Shown: piece by piece, positions 1-8,951 of the stretch
Numbering within the stretch: the stretch's first letter is position 1
Layout: every line of letters starts with the position of its first letter
NCBI GenBank assembly: GCA_963736325.1
Contig: CAVTOG010000010.1
Span: 1 to 64,000, forward strand
DNA from: Actinoallomurus sp963736325
GTDB taxonomy: Bacteria > Actinomycetota > Actinomycetes > Streptosporangiales > Streptosporangiaceae
DNA: 64,000 nucleotides
Direction: 5' to 3'
Notes under the pieces: model-generated
Database searches by the model: none
What the model saw: the letters and a program-made list of their open reading frames with translations, nothing else
Told to the model about the DNA's origin: nothing
Program-made: the position numbers and the translations under genes

Positions 1-6
1 CGACCG

Positions 7-201
7 GATCCTCATCATGAACGCCCCCACCTGCGCAAGGTCCTTGCCGAGCACGAGGCCCATCTCAACACCCAACGTCCGCACCGGCCCCTGAACCAGG
101 CCAGCCCGCTCAGACCGTTACCCGATCCCGTTGACGCCGACATCACGGTCACACGACAGCGGCCCGGCGGCCTGCTTCACGAATACACCCAGGTCGCATA
201 G
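7..201 (+). pseudogene. Integrase-type transposase, C-terminal remnant (copy A)
   Basis: This is an open frame without a start. It encodes the last 64 residues of an integrase-core transposase of the kind common in actinobacterial IS3/IS481-like elements. The run LNTQRPHRPLNQASPL followed by a terminal GGLLHEYTQVA is the usual end of that family. The rest of the catalytic core is missing. The copy A version has one more residue (TRQRPGG against TRRPGG in copy B). Confidence 0.75.
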
Positions 202-852
202 GGGGGCCGAATTACAGGCACTCACACGGTCGTCGCCGGTGAGGGCAAGCACCAGGAATCGCTGCGAGCGCAGTAGCTCACCGAGCGTCAAGATCCGCCC
301 AGGCGCCTGGATCTCCAGGTCTCGTGCCGAGCGTCCAAGCCGCCCACACGGTCATCGGCCGCCGCACCATCGACGACGACACTCCGCTCGCTCAATCTGT
401 CCGCGCAAACCTGAACGTCGCGAACCTGACCGACGTGATGCTCCACTGGTCCGCAGACCTCGAACATGAGGTCGTGCTCGACCAGCTCGCGATCCTGTGG
501 CTGCAAGCCCGACATTGCCTGCCCAACAACCAGTGTCAGGGGCCGGAACCACATGGTTTCGTGTCGGCCGGGGCCGAGCAGTCGCCACGCCGACCCGATC
601 GCCTTACGGCGGCGGATCAGCCCGGCCACTCGGGAGAGCGCTCCCACAGCACCGGAGACAACGAGAAGATCACCAAAAGGTCACAAGATCTACGCAATAC
701 TTTTCTCGCGCTGGGCCGATTGATGGTGGTCGCGATACCTTCCGCAGGCGGCTGAGTCCTGACCCTGTGCTGGACGCTTGGGCATTTAAATGCCTTCGAC
801 CGAAATCAGCGGGTTGACCGCCTTCGCCTGGTTTGACGTGGAGGAGAGGTAC
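202..852. other. Unassigned stretch before the duplicated hypothetical gene (copy A)
   Basis: This stretch lies between the integrase remnant and the hypothetical gene and is repeated at 3582-4232. Open frames exist on both strands (324-755 plus, 288-647 minus), but neither has a ribosome site, a recognisable domain or convincing codon use. I see no supported gene. The promoter of the downstream gene is probably in the AT-richer part near 690-790. Confidence 0.4.
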
Positions 853-1824
853 TTGATCGCTGAAGCGTTCGATAGACAGTACCGATGGCATCCGGCCGCC
901 GATGATCACCAGCTGGCGCAGGCGTGCACCGACCTCCGGGCGGGACGGTACTTCAGAGCGCACGAGGTACTGAAGGAAACACGATCGGACTTCGACCTGA
1001 GGGCCCACCGATCGTTGGTGCTGGCATCCGAGGCGGCCGACTCGGACCTAGTGGAACGGTGGGTGGCAGAAGAGCCAAGCGCCGAATCTACGCTGATGTG
1101 GGCGCGGGTCGCCGTGCTCCGCGCGATAAGAATGAGCGCGACGGGCGACAGGCCGTTCCCCGCCCTGACGGCCATCGCACGGAACGCCTGTGAGCTTGCG
1201 GCGGAAACATTTCCGAGCGATCCAACACCGCTGGTGGCCCACCTGTCCATAGCCCACCTGCTCGGCGTGAGCAATCCCGCTCCAAAGGAAGTGCCGGGAA
1301 CCCCACGCGGTCCATGGAAAATCTTTACGCGCATCCTCAGGTTCGCCCCGTTCCATCGCGAGGCTCACCATCGGATGCTGGCCCATTTCTTCGTTCGCCA
1401 CGGTGGGCCGAGGACCGCGGCGTGGGACGTCTCGCTCTTCTTGAGCCAGCGTGCGCCGCTTCCGTCCGCCCTTAGACTCCTACCGTTCGTGGCTCTCATA
1501 GCTGAGCACGATCCGAACACCCTGGTGGCGGACCAAACCTGGGATCAGCCCGCGTGGCAGGCGGCCGCGACAACGGTTTACCAGAACTGGTTCCCCGGCA
1601 TTTCCGCTTACCGCTTCACTCCTGTGCTGGATCTCTCCTATCTAGCACACGCGCTGTTCATGGCGGGGCGCCAATCCGAGGCTCGGAAGGTGCTCATGCA
1701 GATGGGATCCTATGCGTCGCGGATGCCTTGGGCGGCCTTCGGTGACCCCGTCAAGCAACTCACCATCGTCAGACGCTCATGCGGACTCCCAGTTCCCACC
1801 GGCGTCCACATTAGCGGTAAATAG
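853..1824 (+). CDS. Hypothetical helical-repeat protein (copy A)
   Basis: The predicted product is about 323 residues, cytosolic, with no signal peptide or membrane segment. It is rich in Ala, Leu and Arg with regularly spaced helices, as in TPR-like proteins. Charged and aromatic motifs such as FDRQYRWHPAADDH near the start and HREAHHRMLAHFFVRHGG in the middle may be conserved, but I do not recognise a named family. I prefer the TTG at 853 because GGAGGAGAGG lies just before it; an in-frame ATG at 790 would add 21 residues but has no ribosome site. The gene is intact in both copies. Four codons differ between copies and only one changes a residue (Q to H near residue 233 of this start). Confidence 0.7.
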   Translation: MIAEAFDRQYRWHPAADDHQLAQACTDLRAGRYFRAHEVLKETRSDFDLRAHRSLVLASEAADSDLVERWVAEEPSAESTLMWARVAVLRAIRMSATGDRPFPALTAIARNACELAAETFPSDPTPLVAHLSIAHLLGVSNPAPKEVPGTPRGPWKIFTRILRFAPFHREAHHRMLAHFFVRHGGPRTAAWDVSLFLSQRAPLPSALRLLPFVALIAEHDPNTLVADQTWDQPAWQAAATTVYQNWFPGISAYRFTPVLDLSYLAHALFMAGRQSEARKVLMQMGSYASRMPWAAFGDPVKQLTIVRRSCGLPVPTGVHISGK

Positions 1825-1880
1825 AGAACTGACCGTTCTGATTTGATCCGCCATCGCCTCGGCACGACGAAAGGTTAATT

Positions 1881-2213
1881 GTGCGTCACAGGTCTTCAGT
1901 ATCCGCCGAACGCGAAAACGTCAGGCGTGATTCAAGATCGGCTGAGCTCAGCGATGACGAGACGCTGCACGCGATGGGGTACCCGCGGAAACTGACACGC
2001 CGTTTTCGCGCGTTCGACAACTTTGCGATCTCTTCACGATCATCAATATCATCTCGGGTATCTTCTCCTCGTTCGGCCTGGGAATGAACGCAGGCGGGCC
2101 ACGGGTTCTGGTGTTCGGCTGAATCGGCGTCTCCATCATGATGCTGTTCGTCGGCGCCTCCATGGGTGAGATCGCGTCCGCCTACCCGACCAGCGGCGCC
2201 CTGTACTTCTCAG
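1881..2213 (+). pseudogene. Amino-acid permease (APC superfamily), broken N-terminal part (copy A)
   Basis: From a GTG at 1881 the frame reads DDETLHAMGYPRKLTRRF and FDNFAIS, the usual N-terminus of APC-superfamily amino-acid/GABA-type permeases. A missing base near 2032 shifts the frame. The next frame continues with a first membrane helix (IINIISGIFSSFGLGMNAGG), meets a TGA where Trp is expected (VFG-stop-IGVSIMMLF), and reaches GEIASAYPTSGALYFSAG before it is cut by an integrase remnant. One frameshift, one stop and loss of more than 80% of the gene make this a clear pseudogene. Confidence 0.85.
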
Positions 2214-2545
2214 CCGGCCCGGGCCTTTCGGTGTGGACCGCGCGGCGTGCCGTCGGGTGATCAGGGCGCGATGCCAGCGCAGGATCGTGTCCGGGCGGAC
2301 CAGCAGCCGCAGCCGACGTAACCCCTCCCGCGGCAGGCCGTGCAACAACGCCGCGAGGAAAGCCCGATCGGCCAGTGTGAACCGCACCTTTCCGTCGCCC
2401 AGCTGACGCTCCAGCACTGCGATCTGGTGGCGCAGGGCCAGGATCTCGGTGCCCTTATCCCGGTCGCTCATCGGGAACAGCCGCAGCACCGCAAAGGTGT
2501 TCGTCACAGTCAGGTAGGCCAGTCGTAACAGCACAACCGTGTGGG
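2214..2545 (-). pseudogene. Integrase-type transposase, N-terminal remnant (copy A)
   Basis: Minus-strand frame with the N-terminal signature of actinobacterial integrase-core transposases: a short hydrophobic lead, MSDRDKGTEILALRHQIAVL, a leucine-rich helix, then a helix-turn-helix-like segment (LLVRPDTILRWHRALI). It ends at the junction with the permease fragment, so the DDE core is absent. Confidence 0.75.
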
Positions 2546-2621
2546 TGCCGAATATTGTTTCATAGGGCTTGATCTGGGGTTTCGCTGTGGTCGGTGGCTC
2601 GACTCCGGCAGGATCACAAGG

Positions 2622-2983
2622 ATGGCTCTGCGGCTCGTGTACTTGATCGCCTCGCATATTTTCCGGTGGATCGCGCTGCTCGCCCGATCACAGGCATCGA
2701 AGGACCTAGAGATCTCGGCGTTACGGCACCAGCTCGCGGTGCTTCGTCGCCAGGTCGCCACTCCACGGCCCTCGTGGGCGGACCGGGCGATCCTTTCCGC
2801 GCTCGCGCGACTACTCCCCCGGACCCGCATCTGTTCGTCACACCACGGACGCTCCTGCGCTGGCACGCCGACCTGGTGAAACAACGCTGGACCCACCCAA
2901 AGCACCGGACCGGACGACCACCGACCCGGCCCTCGACCCGGGACCTGGTCCTGTATTCGGCACCCACACCCATGCTCGATAAA
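2622..2983 (+). pseudogene. Integrase-type transposase, N-terminal remnant, frameshifted (copy A)
   Basis: From ATG 2622 the frame encodes MALRLVYLIASHIFRWIALL then LEISALRHQLAVLRRQV, again the N-terminus of an integrase-core transposase. Around 2830 the reading frame changes; the second frame continues with FVTPRTLLRWHADLVKQRW and a GRPP segment. The catalytic domain is missing. It is divergent from the remnant at 2214-2545. Confidence 0.72.
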
Positions 2984-3094
2984 GATCAACACATACAGGC
3001 GACATGACAGGACGGTGTCAACGTGCAGGAAGTCACACGCGATGATCCGGCGGGCCTGGGCGGAAAGGAACTCACTCCAGGCCGGGCCTCTGCG

Positions 3095-3352
3095 TTACGG
3101 TGCGAGATCGATCCCGGCCTGCTTCAAGATCTCCCCTACCGTCGAGTACGCGATCTTGTGGCCCAACCGGGCCAGTTCACCCTGAATGCGACGATGCTTC
3201 ACCTGACGGCGCAATACGGCGTTCTCGTGACAAAGAACCAGTAGCACAGCGTCCTTGGAAACCTCCCGTCGCACAAGGATGGTCACCACGGCGAGCACAA
3301 GCCTCGTGATCATGTAAACCAGCGTGAGAAGCGCCCCTCGAGACTCCCAGCC
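3095..3352 (-). pseudogene. Integrase-type transposase, internally deleted remnant (copy A)
   Basis: Minus-strand frame with an N-terminal segment (ITRLVLAVVTILVRREVSKD, then ENAVLRRQVK) joined directly to the segment that normally precedes the catalytic core (IQGELARLGHKIAYSTV, EILKQAGIDLAP). About 60 residues between them are absent, and the core is missing. Confidence 0.72.
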
Positions 3353-3389
3353 CCACCGACCACTCCGCAGCAAGACCACGCAGGTACCG

Positions 3390-3581
3390 GATCCTCATCA
3401 TGAACGCCCCCACCTGCGCAAGGTCCTTGCCGAGCACGAGGCCCATCTCAACACCCAACGTCCGCACCGGCCCCTGAACCAGGCCAGCCCGCTCAGACCG
3501 TTACCCGATCCCGTTGACGCCGACATCACGGTCACACGACGGCCCGGCGGCCTGCTTCACGAATACACCCAGGTCGCATAG
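3390..3581 (+). pseudogene. Integrase-type transposase, C-terminal remnant (copy B)
   Basis: Copy B counterpart of the remnant at 7-201, one residue shorter. It starts four bases after the copy junction, so the duplication breakpoint lies inside this transposase remnant. It ends with GGLLHEYTQVA. Confidence 0.75.
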
Positions 3582-4232
3582 GGTGGCCGAATTACAGGCA
3601 CTCACACGGTCGTCGCCGGTGAGGGCAAGCACCAGGAATCGCTGCGAGCGCGGTAGCTCACCGACCGTCAAGATCCGCCCAGGCGCCTGGATCTCCAGGT
3701 CTCGTGCCGAGCGTCCAAGCCGCCCACACGGTCATCGGCCGCCGCACCATCGACGACGACACTCCGCTCGCTCAATCTGTCCGCGCAAACCTGAACGTCG
3801 CGAACCTGACCGACGTGATGCTCCACTGGTCCGCAGACCTCGAACATGAGGTCGTGCTCGACCAGCTCGCGATCCTGTGGCTGCAAGCCCGACATTGCCT
3901 GCCCAACAACCAGTGTCAGGGGCCGGAACCACATGGTTTCGTGTCGGCCGGGGCCGAGCAGTCGCCACGCCGACCCGATCGCCTTACGGCGGCGGATCAG
4001 CCCGGCCACTCGGGAGAGCGCTCCCACAGCACCGGAGACAACGAGAAGATCACCAAAAGGTCACAAGATCTACGCAATACTTTTCTCGCGCTGGGCCGAT
4101 TGATGGTGGTCGCGATACCTTCCGCAGGCGGCTGAGTCCTGACCCTGTGCTGGACGCTTGGGCATTTAAATGCCTTCGACCGAAATCAGCGGGTTGACCG
4201 CCTTCGCCTGGTTTGACGTGGAGGAGAGGTAC
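3582..4232. other. Unassigned stretch (copy B)
   Basis: Copy B counterpart of 202-852, with three substitutions near its start (3584, 3652, 3665). I see no supported gene here. Confidence 0.4.
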
Positions 4233-5204
4233 TTGATCGCTGAAGCGTTCGATAGACAGTACCGATGGCATCCGGCCGCCGATGATCACCAGCTGGCGCA
4301 GGCGTGCACCGACCTCCGGGCGGGACGGTACTTCAGAGCGCACGAGGTACTGAAGGAAACACGATCGGACTTCGACCTGAGGGCCCACCGATCGTTGGTG
4401 CTGGCATCCGAGGCGGCCGACTCGGACCTAGTGGAACGGTGGGTGGCAGAAGAGCCAAGCGCCGAATCGACGCTAATGTGGGCGCGGGTCGCCGTGCTCC
4501 GCGCGATAAGAATGAGCGCGACGGGCGACAGGCCGTTCCCCGCCCTGACGGCCATCGCACGGAACGCCTGTGAGCTTGCGGCGGAAACATTTCCGAGCGA
4601 TCCAACACCGCTGGTGGCCCACCTGTCCATAGCCCACCTGCTCGGCGTGAGCAATCCCGCTCCAAAGGAAGTGCCGGGAACCCCACGCGGTCCATGGAAA
4701 ATCTTTACGCGCATCCTCAGGTTCGCCCCGTTCCATCGCGAGGCTCACCATCGGATGCTGGCCCATTTCTTCGTTCGCCACGGTGGGCCGAGGACCGCGG
4801 CGTGGGACGTCTCGCTCTTCTTGAGCCAGCGTGCGCCGCTTCCGTCCGCCCTTAGACTCCTACCGTTCGTGGCTCTCATAGCTGAGCACGATCCGAACAC
4901 CCTGGTGGCGGACCAAACCTGGGATCACCCCGCGTGGCAGGCGGCCGCGACAACGGTTTACCAGAACTGGTTCCCCGGCATTTCCGCTTACCGCTTCACT
5001 CCTGTGCTGGATCTCTCCTATCTAGCACACGCGCTGTTCATGGCGGGGCGCCAATCCGAGGCTCGGAAGGTGCTCATGCAGATGGGATCCTATGCGTCGC
5101 GGATGCCTTGGGCGGCCTTCGGCGACCCCGTCAAGCAACTCACCATCGTCAGACGCTCATGCGGACTCCCAGTTCCCACCGGCGTCCACATTAGCGGTAA
5201 ATAG
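4233..5204 (+). CDS. Hypothetical helical-repeat protein (copy B)
   Basis: Copy B counterpart of the gene at 853-1824, with the same ribosome site and TTG start (alternative ATG at 4170). The full reading frame is kept. It differs from copy A by synonymous changes at two adjacent codons near 4470 and one near 5122, plus a single Q-to-H change in the TWDxPAWQAAA segment. It is the only gene in the duplicated unit that is not visibly damaged. Function unknown. Confidence 0.7.
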   Translation: MIAEAFDRQYRWHPAADDHQLAQACTDLRAGRYFRAHEVLKETRSDFDLRAHRSLVLASEAADSDLVERWVAEEPSAESTLMWARVAVLRAIRMSATGDRPFPALTAIARNACELAAETFPSDPTPLVAHLSIAHLLGVSNPAPKEVPGTPRGPWKIFTRILRFAPFHREAHHRMLAHFFVRHGGPRTAAWDVSLFLSQRAPLPSALRLLPFVALIAEHDPNTLVADQTWDHPAWQAAATTVYQNWFPGISAYRFTPVLDLSYLAHALFMAGRQSEARKVLMQMGSYASRMPWAAFGDPVKQLTIVRRSCGLPVPTGVHISGK

Positions 5205-5260
5205 AGAACTGACCGTTCTGATTTGATCCGCCATCGCCTCGGCACGACGAAAGGTTAATT

Positions 5261-5593
5261 GTGCGTCACAGGTCTTCAGTATCCGCCGAACGCGAAAACG
5301 TCAGGCGTGATTCAAGATCGGCTGAGCTCAGCGATGACGAGACGCTGCACGCGATGGGGTACCCGCGGAAACTGACACGCCGTTTTCGCGCGTTCGACAA
5401 CTTTGCGATCTCTTCACGATCATCAATATCATCTCGGGTATCTTCTCCTCGTTCGGCCTGGGAATGAACGCAGGCGGGCCACGGGTTCTGGTGTTCGGCT
5501 GAATCGGCGTCTCCATCATGATGCTGTTCGTCGGCGCCTCCATGGGTGAGATCGCGTCCGCCTACCCGACCAGCGGCGCCCTGTACTTCTCAG
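5261..5593 (+). pseudogene. Amino-acid permease (APC), broken N-terminal part (copy B)
   Basis: Same as 1881-2213, with the same frameshift and the same internal TGA. The gene was therefore already dead before the duplication. Confidence 0.85.
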
Positions 5594-5925
5594 CCGGCCC
5601 GGGCCTTTCGGTGTGGACCGCGCGGCGTGCCGTCGGGTGATCAGGGCGCGATGCCAGCGCAGGATCGTGTCCGGGCGGACCAGCAGCCGCAGCCGACGTA
5701 ACCCCTCCCGCGGCAGGCCGTGCAACAACGCCGCGAGGAAAGCCCGATCGGCCAGTGTGAACCGCACCTTTCCGTCGCCCAGCTGACGCTCCAGCACTGC
5801 GATCTGGTGGCGCAGGGCCAGGATCTCGGTGCCCTTATCCCGGTCGCTCATCGGGAACAGCCGCAGCACCGCAAAGGTGTTCGTCACAGTCAGGTAGGCC
5901 AGTCGTAACAGCACAACCGTGTGGG
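5594..5925 (-). pseudogene. Integrase-type transposase, N-terminal remnant (copy B)
   Basis: Copy B counterpart of 2214-2545, carrying the same LALRHQIAVLERQL helix and no catalytic core. Confidence 0.75.
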
Positions 5926-6001
5926 TGCCGAATATTGTGTCATAGGGCTTGATCTGGGGTTTCGCTGTGGTCGGTGGCTCGACTCCGGCAGGATCACAAG
6001 G

Positions 6002-6363
6002 ATGGCTCTGCGGCTCGTGTACTTGATCGCCTCGCATATTTTCCGGTGGATCGCGCTGCTCGCCCGATCACAGGCATCGAAGGACCTAGAGATCTCGGCG
6101 TTACGGCACCAGCTCGCGGTGCTTCGTCGCCAGGTCGCCACTCCACGGCCCTCGTGTGCGGACCGGGCGATCCTTTCCGCGCTCGCGCGACTACTCCCCC
6201 GGACCCGCATCTGTTCGTCACACCACGGACGCTCCTGCGCTGGCACGCCGACCTGGTGAAACAACGCTGGACCCACCCAAAGCACCGGACCGGACGACCA
6301 CCGACCCGGCCCTCGACCCGGGACCTGGTCCTGTATTCGGCACCCACACCCATGCTCGATAAA
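6002..6363 (+). pseudogene. Integrase-type transposase, N-terminal remnant, frameshifted (copy B)
   Basis: Copy B counterpart of 2622-2983. One substitution changes Trp to Cys in the RPSxADRAIL segment. The frameshift is shared with copy A. Confidence 0.72.
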
Positions 6364-6474
6364 GATCAACACATACAGGCGACATGACAGGACGGTGTCA
6401 ACGTGCAGGAAGTCACACGCGATGATCCGGCGGGCCTGGGCGGAAAGGAACTCACTCCAGGCCGGGCCTCTGCG

Positions 6475-6732
6475 TTACGGTGCGAGATCGATCCCGGCCT
6501 GCTTCAAGATCTCCCCTACCGTCGAGTACGCGATCTTGTGGCCCAACCGGGCCAGTTCACCCTGAATGCGACGATGCTTCACCTGACGGCGCAATACGGC
6601 GTTCTCGTGACAAAGAACCAGTAGCACAGCGTCCTTGGAAACCTCCCGTCGCACAAGGATGGTCACCACGGCGAGCACAAGCCTCGTGATCATGTAAACC
6701 AGCGTGAGAAGCGCCCCTCGAGACTCCCAGCC
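6475..6732 (-). pseudogene. Integrase-type transposase, internally deleted remnant (copy B)
   Basis: Copy B counterpart of 3095-3352. The duplicated unit ends 33 bases beyond it, at the edge of the IS4-family element. Confidence 0.72.
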
Positions 6733-6768
6733 CCACCGACCACTCCGCAGCAAGACCACGCAGGTCAA

Positions 6769-8351
6769 GACCCAATGCCACTTAGTTAAGCCTATCTCTT
6801 TTCGGTATCCACATATCCACAGATGAGCTTGTGAATCATGCCAATTTGATGGTGTTGGCGGATACTCGTCGAGATGCTGCCTATTTTTAGTTCATGAGCG
6901 ATCTCGATGGCAGTGGTTCCACTTATGGTTCTGTCTTGGTGGAACGAATCGGAGTGGGTGTCCTGACTCGGCTGGTTCCGCGGGAACTGGTGGATGAGGT
7001 TGTTCTGGCATCTGGCCGGCAGGAGAAGCGGCTTCGTAAGCTCCCGGCCCGGGTGGTCGTCTACTTCGTCATGGCTCTTTCTTTGTTCCACGGGGAATCC
7101 TATGAGGAAGTCATGCGCAAGCTCGTTCAGGGACTGCGCTGGTCGCGTATTTGGCGGGCCGACTGGGTGGTCCCGACATCTGGTGCGCTGACGCAGGCCC
7201 GCCAGCGCCTGGGCGCTGAAGTGATGCGTAACCTTTTCGAGCGTGTCGCGGTTCCGTGCGCTCAGCGTTCCACTCAAGGCGCCTGGCTGCGAAGATGGCG
7301 ATTGATGGCTATCGACGGATTCGATGTGGAGGTCTTCGACAGTCCAGAAAATGGTGAGCGATTTGGGTTCTCTGGAAAGAAGAAGAATGAGAAGGGCGTG
7401 TTCCCAAAAGCGCTTGTGGTCGGACTCGCCGAATGTGGCACACATGCGGTTGTAGGTGCAGAGATCGGCGCACAGAAAGACACAGAAACGGTGCTGGCCA
7501 CTAAGCTTCTTTCTGCCGATGTCATCGGCGATGACATGCTGATCATCGCGGATAAGGATATGTACAGTAACGAACATCTCCAGCAGATCAAGGACGCAGG
7601 AGCCGACGCTCTGTTCAGGGCGAAGATGGACGTCGGGCTTCCGGTGCTGAAGTGGCTTCCCGATGGGTCCTATCTCTCCTACTCACCGCAGCGCCGGGCC
7701 AGAGTCAAAGCATTCAAGAAACTCCGCAGCGGCGCAATCAAGATCACCGATCTGCCTGGCCTCTATGTGCGAGTATTTGAATACGAGGTAGCCGGCCGCG
7801 GAGACGAGGCCGAGCTATTCACCCTGGTAACCACGATCCTCGATCCCGAGGAGGCGCCAGCGATCGAACTGGCGGCGGCCTATCATGAGCGCTGGGAAAT
7901 AGAATTGGCCATCGACGAGATAAAGACCCACCAGAAAGGCTCAGCGGCGATCTTAAGATCAAAGTCTCCGGAAATGGCAGAGCAGGAACTCTGGGGCCTG
8001 CTACTAACCCACTATGCAATCCGCCAACTCATGACGGAAGCAGCAGATCAGGCCGAGATAGATCCAGACAGGCTTTCGTTCATCCGCTCGCTCAGAGTCG
8101 TCCGCCGGCAGATCCATTGCCTGGCGGATTTTTCCCCCGAAGCGCCTTGAGCAAGCAGCGGCCGAAGCCATAGCTGAGATCATCGAGCGGCCGATCCCTC
8201 CTCGTCGCATGCGGACATACCCTCGCGTCGTGAAGCGTCAACGACACAACTCATATCGCGTCAAACAATCCACCGATAACGACATAAGACACTCGTCACC
8301 GCCAGATATTCACCTCTTCAGTCCTGCCGCTTAACTAAGTGGCATTGGGTC
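6769..8351 (+). mobile_element. IS4-family insertion sequence, about 1.58 kb
   Basis: The ends are perfect inverted repeats: gacccaatgccacttag at 6769 continuing to 6790, and its exact complement at 8330-8351 (22 bases). If the outermost base is taken as target, both ends are flanked by caag (6766-6769 and 8351-8354), a possible 4-bp target duplication. A single transposase gene fills the interior. The left end abuts the last base of tandem copy B. It interrupts whatever lay between the duplicated unit and the riboswitch region. Confidence 0.9.
6894..8150 (+). CDS. IS4-family transposase, C-terminus lost by frameshift
   Basis: A 418-residue DDE transposase with an N-terminal IS4 domain. The catalytic Asp residues are in LMAIDGFDVEV and IIADKDMYSN, and the final Glu is in the signature Y-(2)-R-(3)-E-(6)-K, present exactly as YHERWEIELAIDEIK. 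The frame stops at 8150 inside a T5C5 run and loses the end. In the +1 frame translation continues from about 8134 with KRLEQAAAEAIAEI and an Arg-rich tail to a stop at 8334 that overlaps the right inverted repeat. The intact protein would be about 480 residues. Either a one-base loss inactivated it or the run allows slippage. Confidence 0.88.
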   Translation: MSDLDGSGSTYGSVLVERIGVGVLTRLVPRELVDEVVLASGRQEKRLRKLPARVVVYFVMALSLFHGESYEEVMRKLVQGLRWSRIWRADWVVPTSGALTQARQRLGAEVMRNLFERVAVPCAQRSTQGAWLRRWRLMAIDGFDVEVFDSPENGERFGFSGKKKNEKGVFPKALVVGLAECGTHAVVGAEIGAQKDTETVLATKLLSADVIGDDMLIIADKDMYSNEHLQQIKDAGADALFRAKMDVGLPVLKWLPDGSYLSYSPQRRARVKAFKKLRSGAIKITDLPGLYVRVFEYEVAGRGDEAELFTLVTTILDPEEAPAIELAAAYHERWEIELAIDEIKTHQKGSAAILRSKSPEMAEQELWGLLLTHYAIRQLMTEAADQAEIDPDRLSFIRSLRVVRRQIHCLADFSPEAP

Positions 8352-8363
8352 AAGACCACGACG

Positions 8364-8468
8364 CTATTTTCGTGCGGCACACGCTGCGATGGCGCCCGCG
8401 AGCGGATGGTTCGCGGTCTCCGACACGATGCGAGCAGTCATCGTCTGGATTTCTCCCGCCAACGACAT
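8364..8468 (-). pseudogene. Short truncated ORF downstream of the TPP riboswitch
   Basis: The first ATG after the riboswitch (minus strand) opens 34 codons, beginning MSLAGEIQTMTARIV and ending at TAG 8364, just before the IS4-family element. No thiamine gene is recognisable. The sequence looks like the remaining start of a gene whose body was lost when the element or the duplicated unit arrived. A genuine short leader peptide is less likely. Confidence 0.4.
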
Positions 8469-8483
8469 GAAAGGACCTACGAG

Positions 8484-8625
8484 GCGATTTCCCTCCGCCG
8501 GTATTATCCGGTTCAGGTGATAGAGGTCGCCGTCTGGGCATAATGCCTTTCCGGCCTCTCAGCTTCCGCCCGAACTCCTTTGTCGGATTTCACTCCTCCG
8601 CGGGAACCCAATGCGGTTAAGCTCC
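8484..8625 (-). promoter_or_regulatory. TPP (THI-box) riboswitch
   Basis: On the minus strand the sequence holds the conserved THI-box elements in order: CTGAGAGG, then CACCTGA, CCGGATAATACCGG and GGAGGGAAA. These are the pyrimidine- and pyrophosphate-sensing parts of the thiamine pyrophosphate aptamer. It should cis-regulate a thiamine biosynthesis or transport gene, but only a 34-codon ORF and then the IS4-family element follow. The exact 5' edge is uncertain. Confidence 0.8.
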
Positions 8626-8880
8626 CTCGCTCGTCCCGCAGGCCACCCCCAAGCCTTCCCCCGATACGTCCGGCTCTCCAGGGACGAACGTCCTCATCCA
8701 GCCGGGACCGACGCCCCTGACCGTCGCATGCGCTGGTGGTCATGAAACCGGTCGCGAGAATCCGTCTCAGAGGAGTCACCATCACGGCCCGCTCCGAGCC
8801 CCTCGCCGGTTGCACCACACGATGCCATGCCCGGCGAGCCTTGCCACCTGATCGCCCATGCCTGGACGTCACCTGTGAAA
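8626..8880. other. Intergenic region upstream of the dormancy island
   Basis: No coding sequence is supported; the open frames are poor and lack ribosome sites. It should contain the promoter for the minus-strand riboswitch at its left edge and plus-strand control signals at its right edge. Confidence 0.4.
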
Positions 8881-8894
8881 AGGACCATCGGCCC
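8881..8894. promoter_or_regulatory. DosR-like palindromic box (aggaccatcggccc)
   Basis: GGACC-ATC-GGCC palindrome 48 bases before the first ATG of the DUF1876 operon. It matches in form the GGGAC...GTCCC boxes bound by DosR/DevR-type response regulators and recurs nearly unchanged at 11253 and 15683. The regulator itself is not in the window. Confidence 0.55.
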
Positions 8895-8951
8895 TGGATG
8901 CATTGGGTTCGTCGACGAAACCTGAGCCGTGAGGGGAAGTCATGATGTTCA

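Larger units (their letters stand above)
3..3385. repeat. Tandem duplication, copy A (3.38 kb unit)
   Basis: This is the first of two head-to-tail copies. By eye it differs from the second copy by about nine substitutions and one 3-base indel (an extra cag near 158), so the copies are roughly 99.7% identical. The unit contains an integrase C-terminal remnant, an unassigned stretch, an intact hypothetical gene, a broken permease start and three more integrase remnants. Bases 1-2 (cg) differ from the bases before copy B (gt), which hints that the array begins at base 3, although two bases are thin evidence. Confidence 0.93.
3386..6765. repeat. Tandem duplication, copy B (3.38 kb unit)
   Basis: This is the second copy of the unit. 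The copies join at caggt/accgg around 3385. Copy B ends at the same caggt at 6765, where the sequence changes to the end of the IS4-family element. The near identity shows a recent duplication, or an older one kept alike by gene conversion. Confidence 0.93.

Noticed and set aside
324..755. 143-codon plus-strand frame in the duplicated unit
   Set aside because: No ribosome site or family; competing frames on the other strand are equally long.
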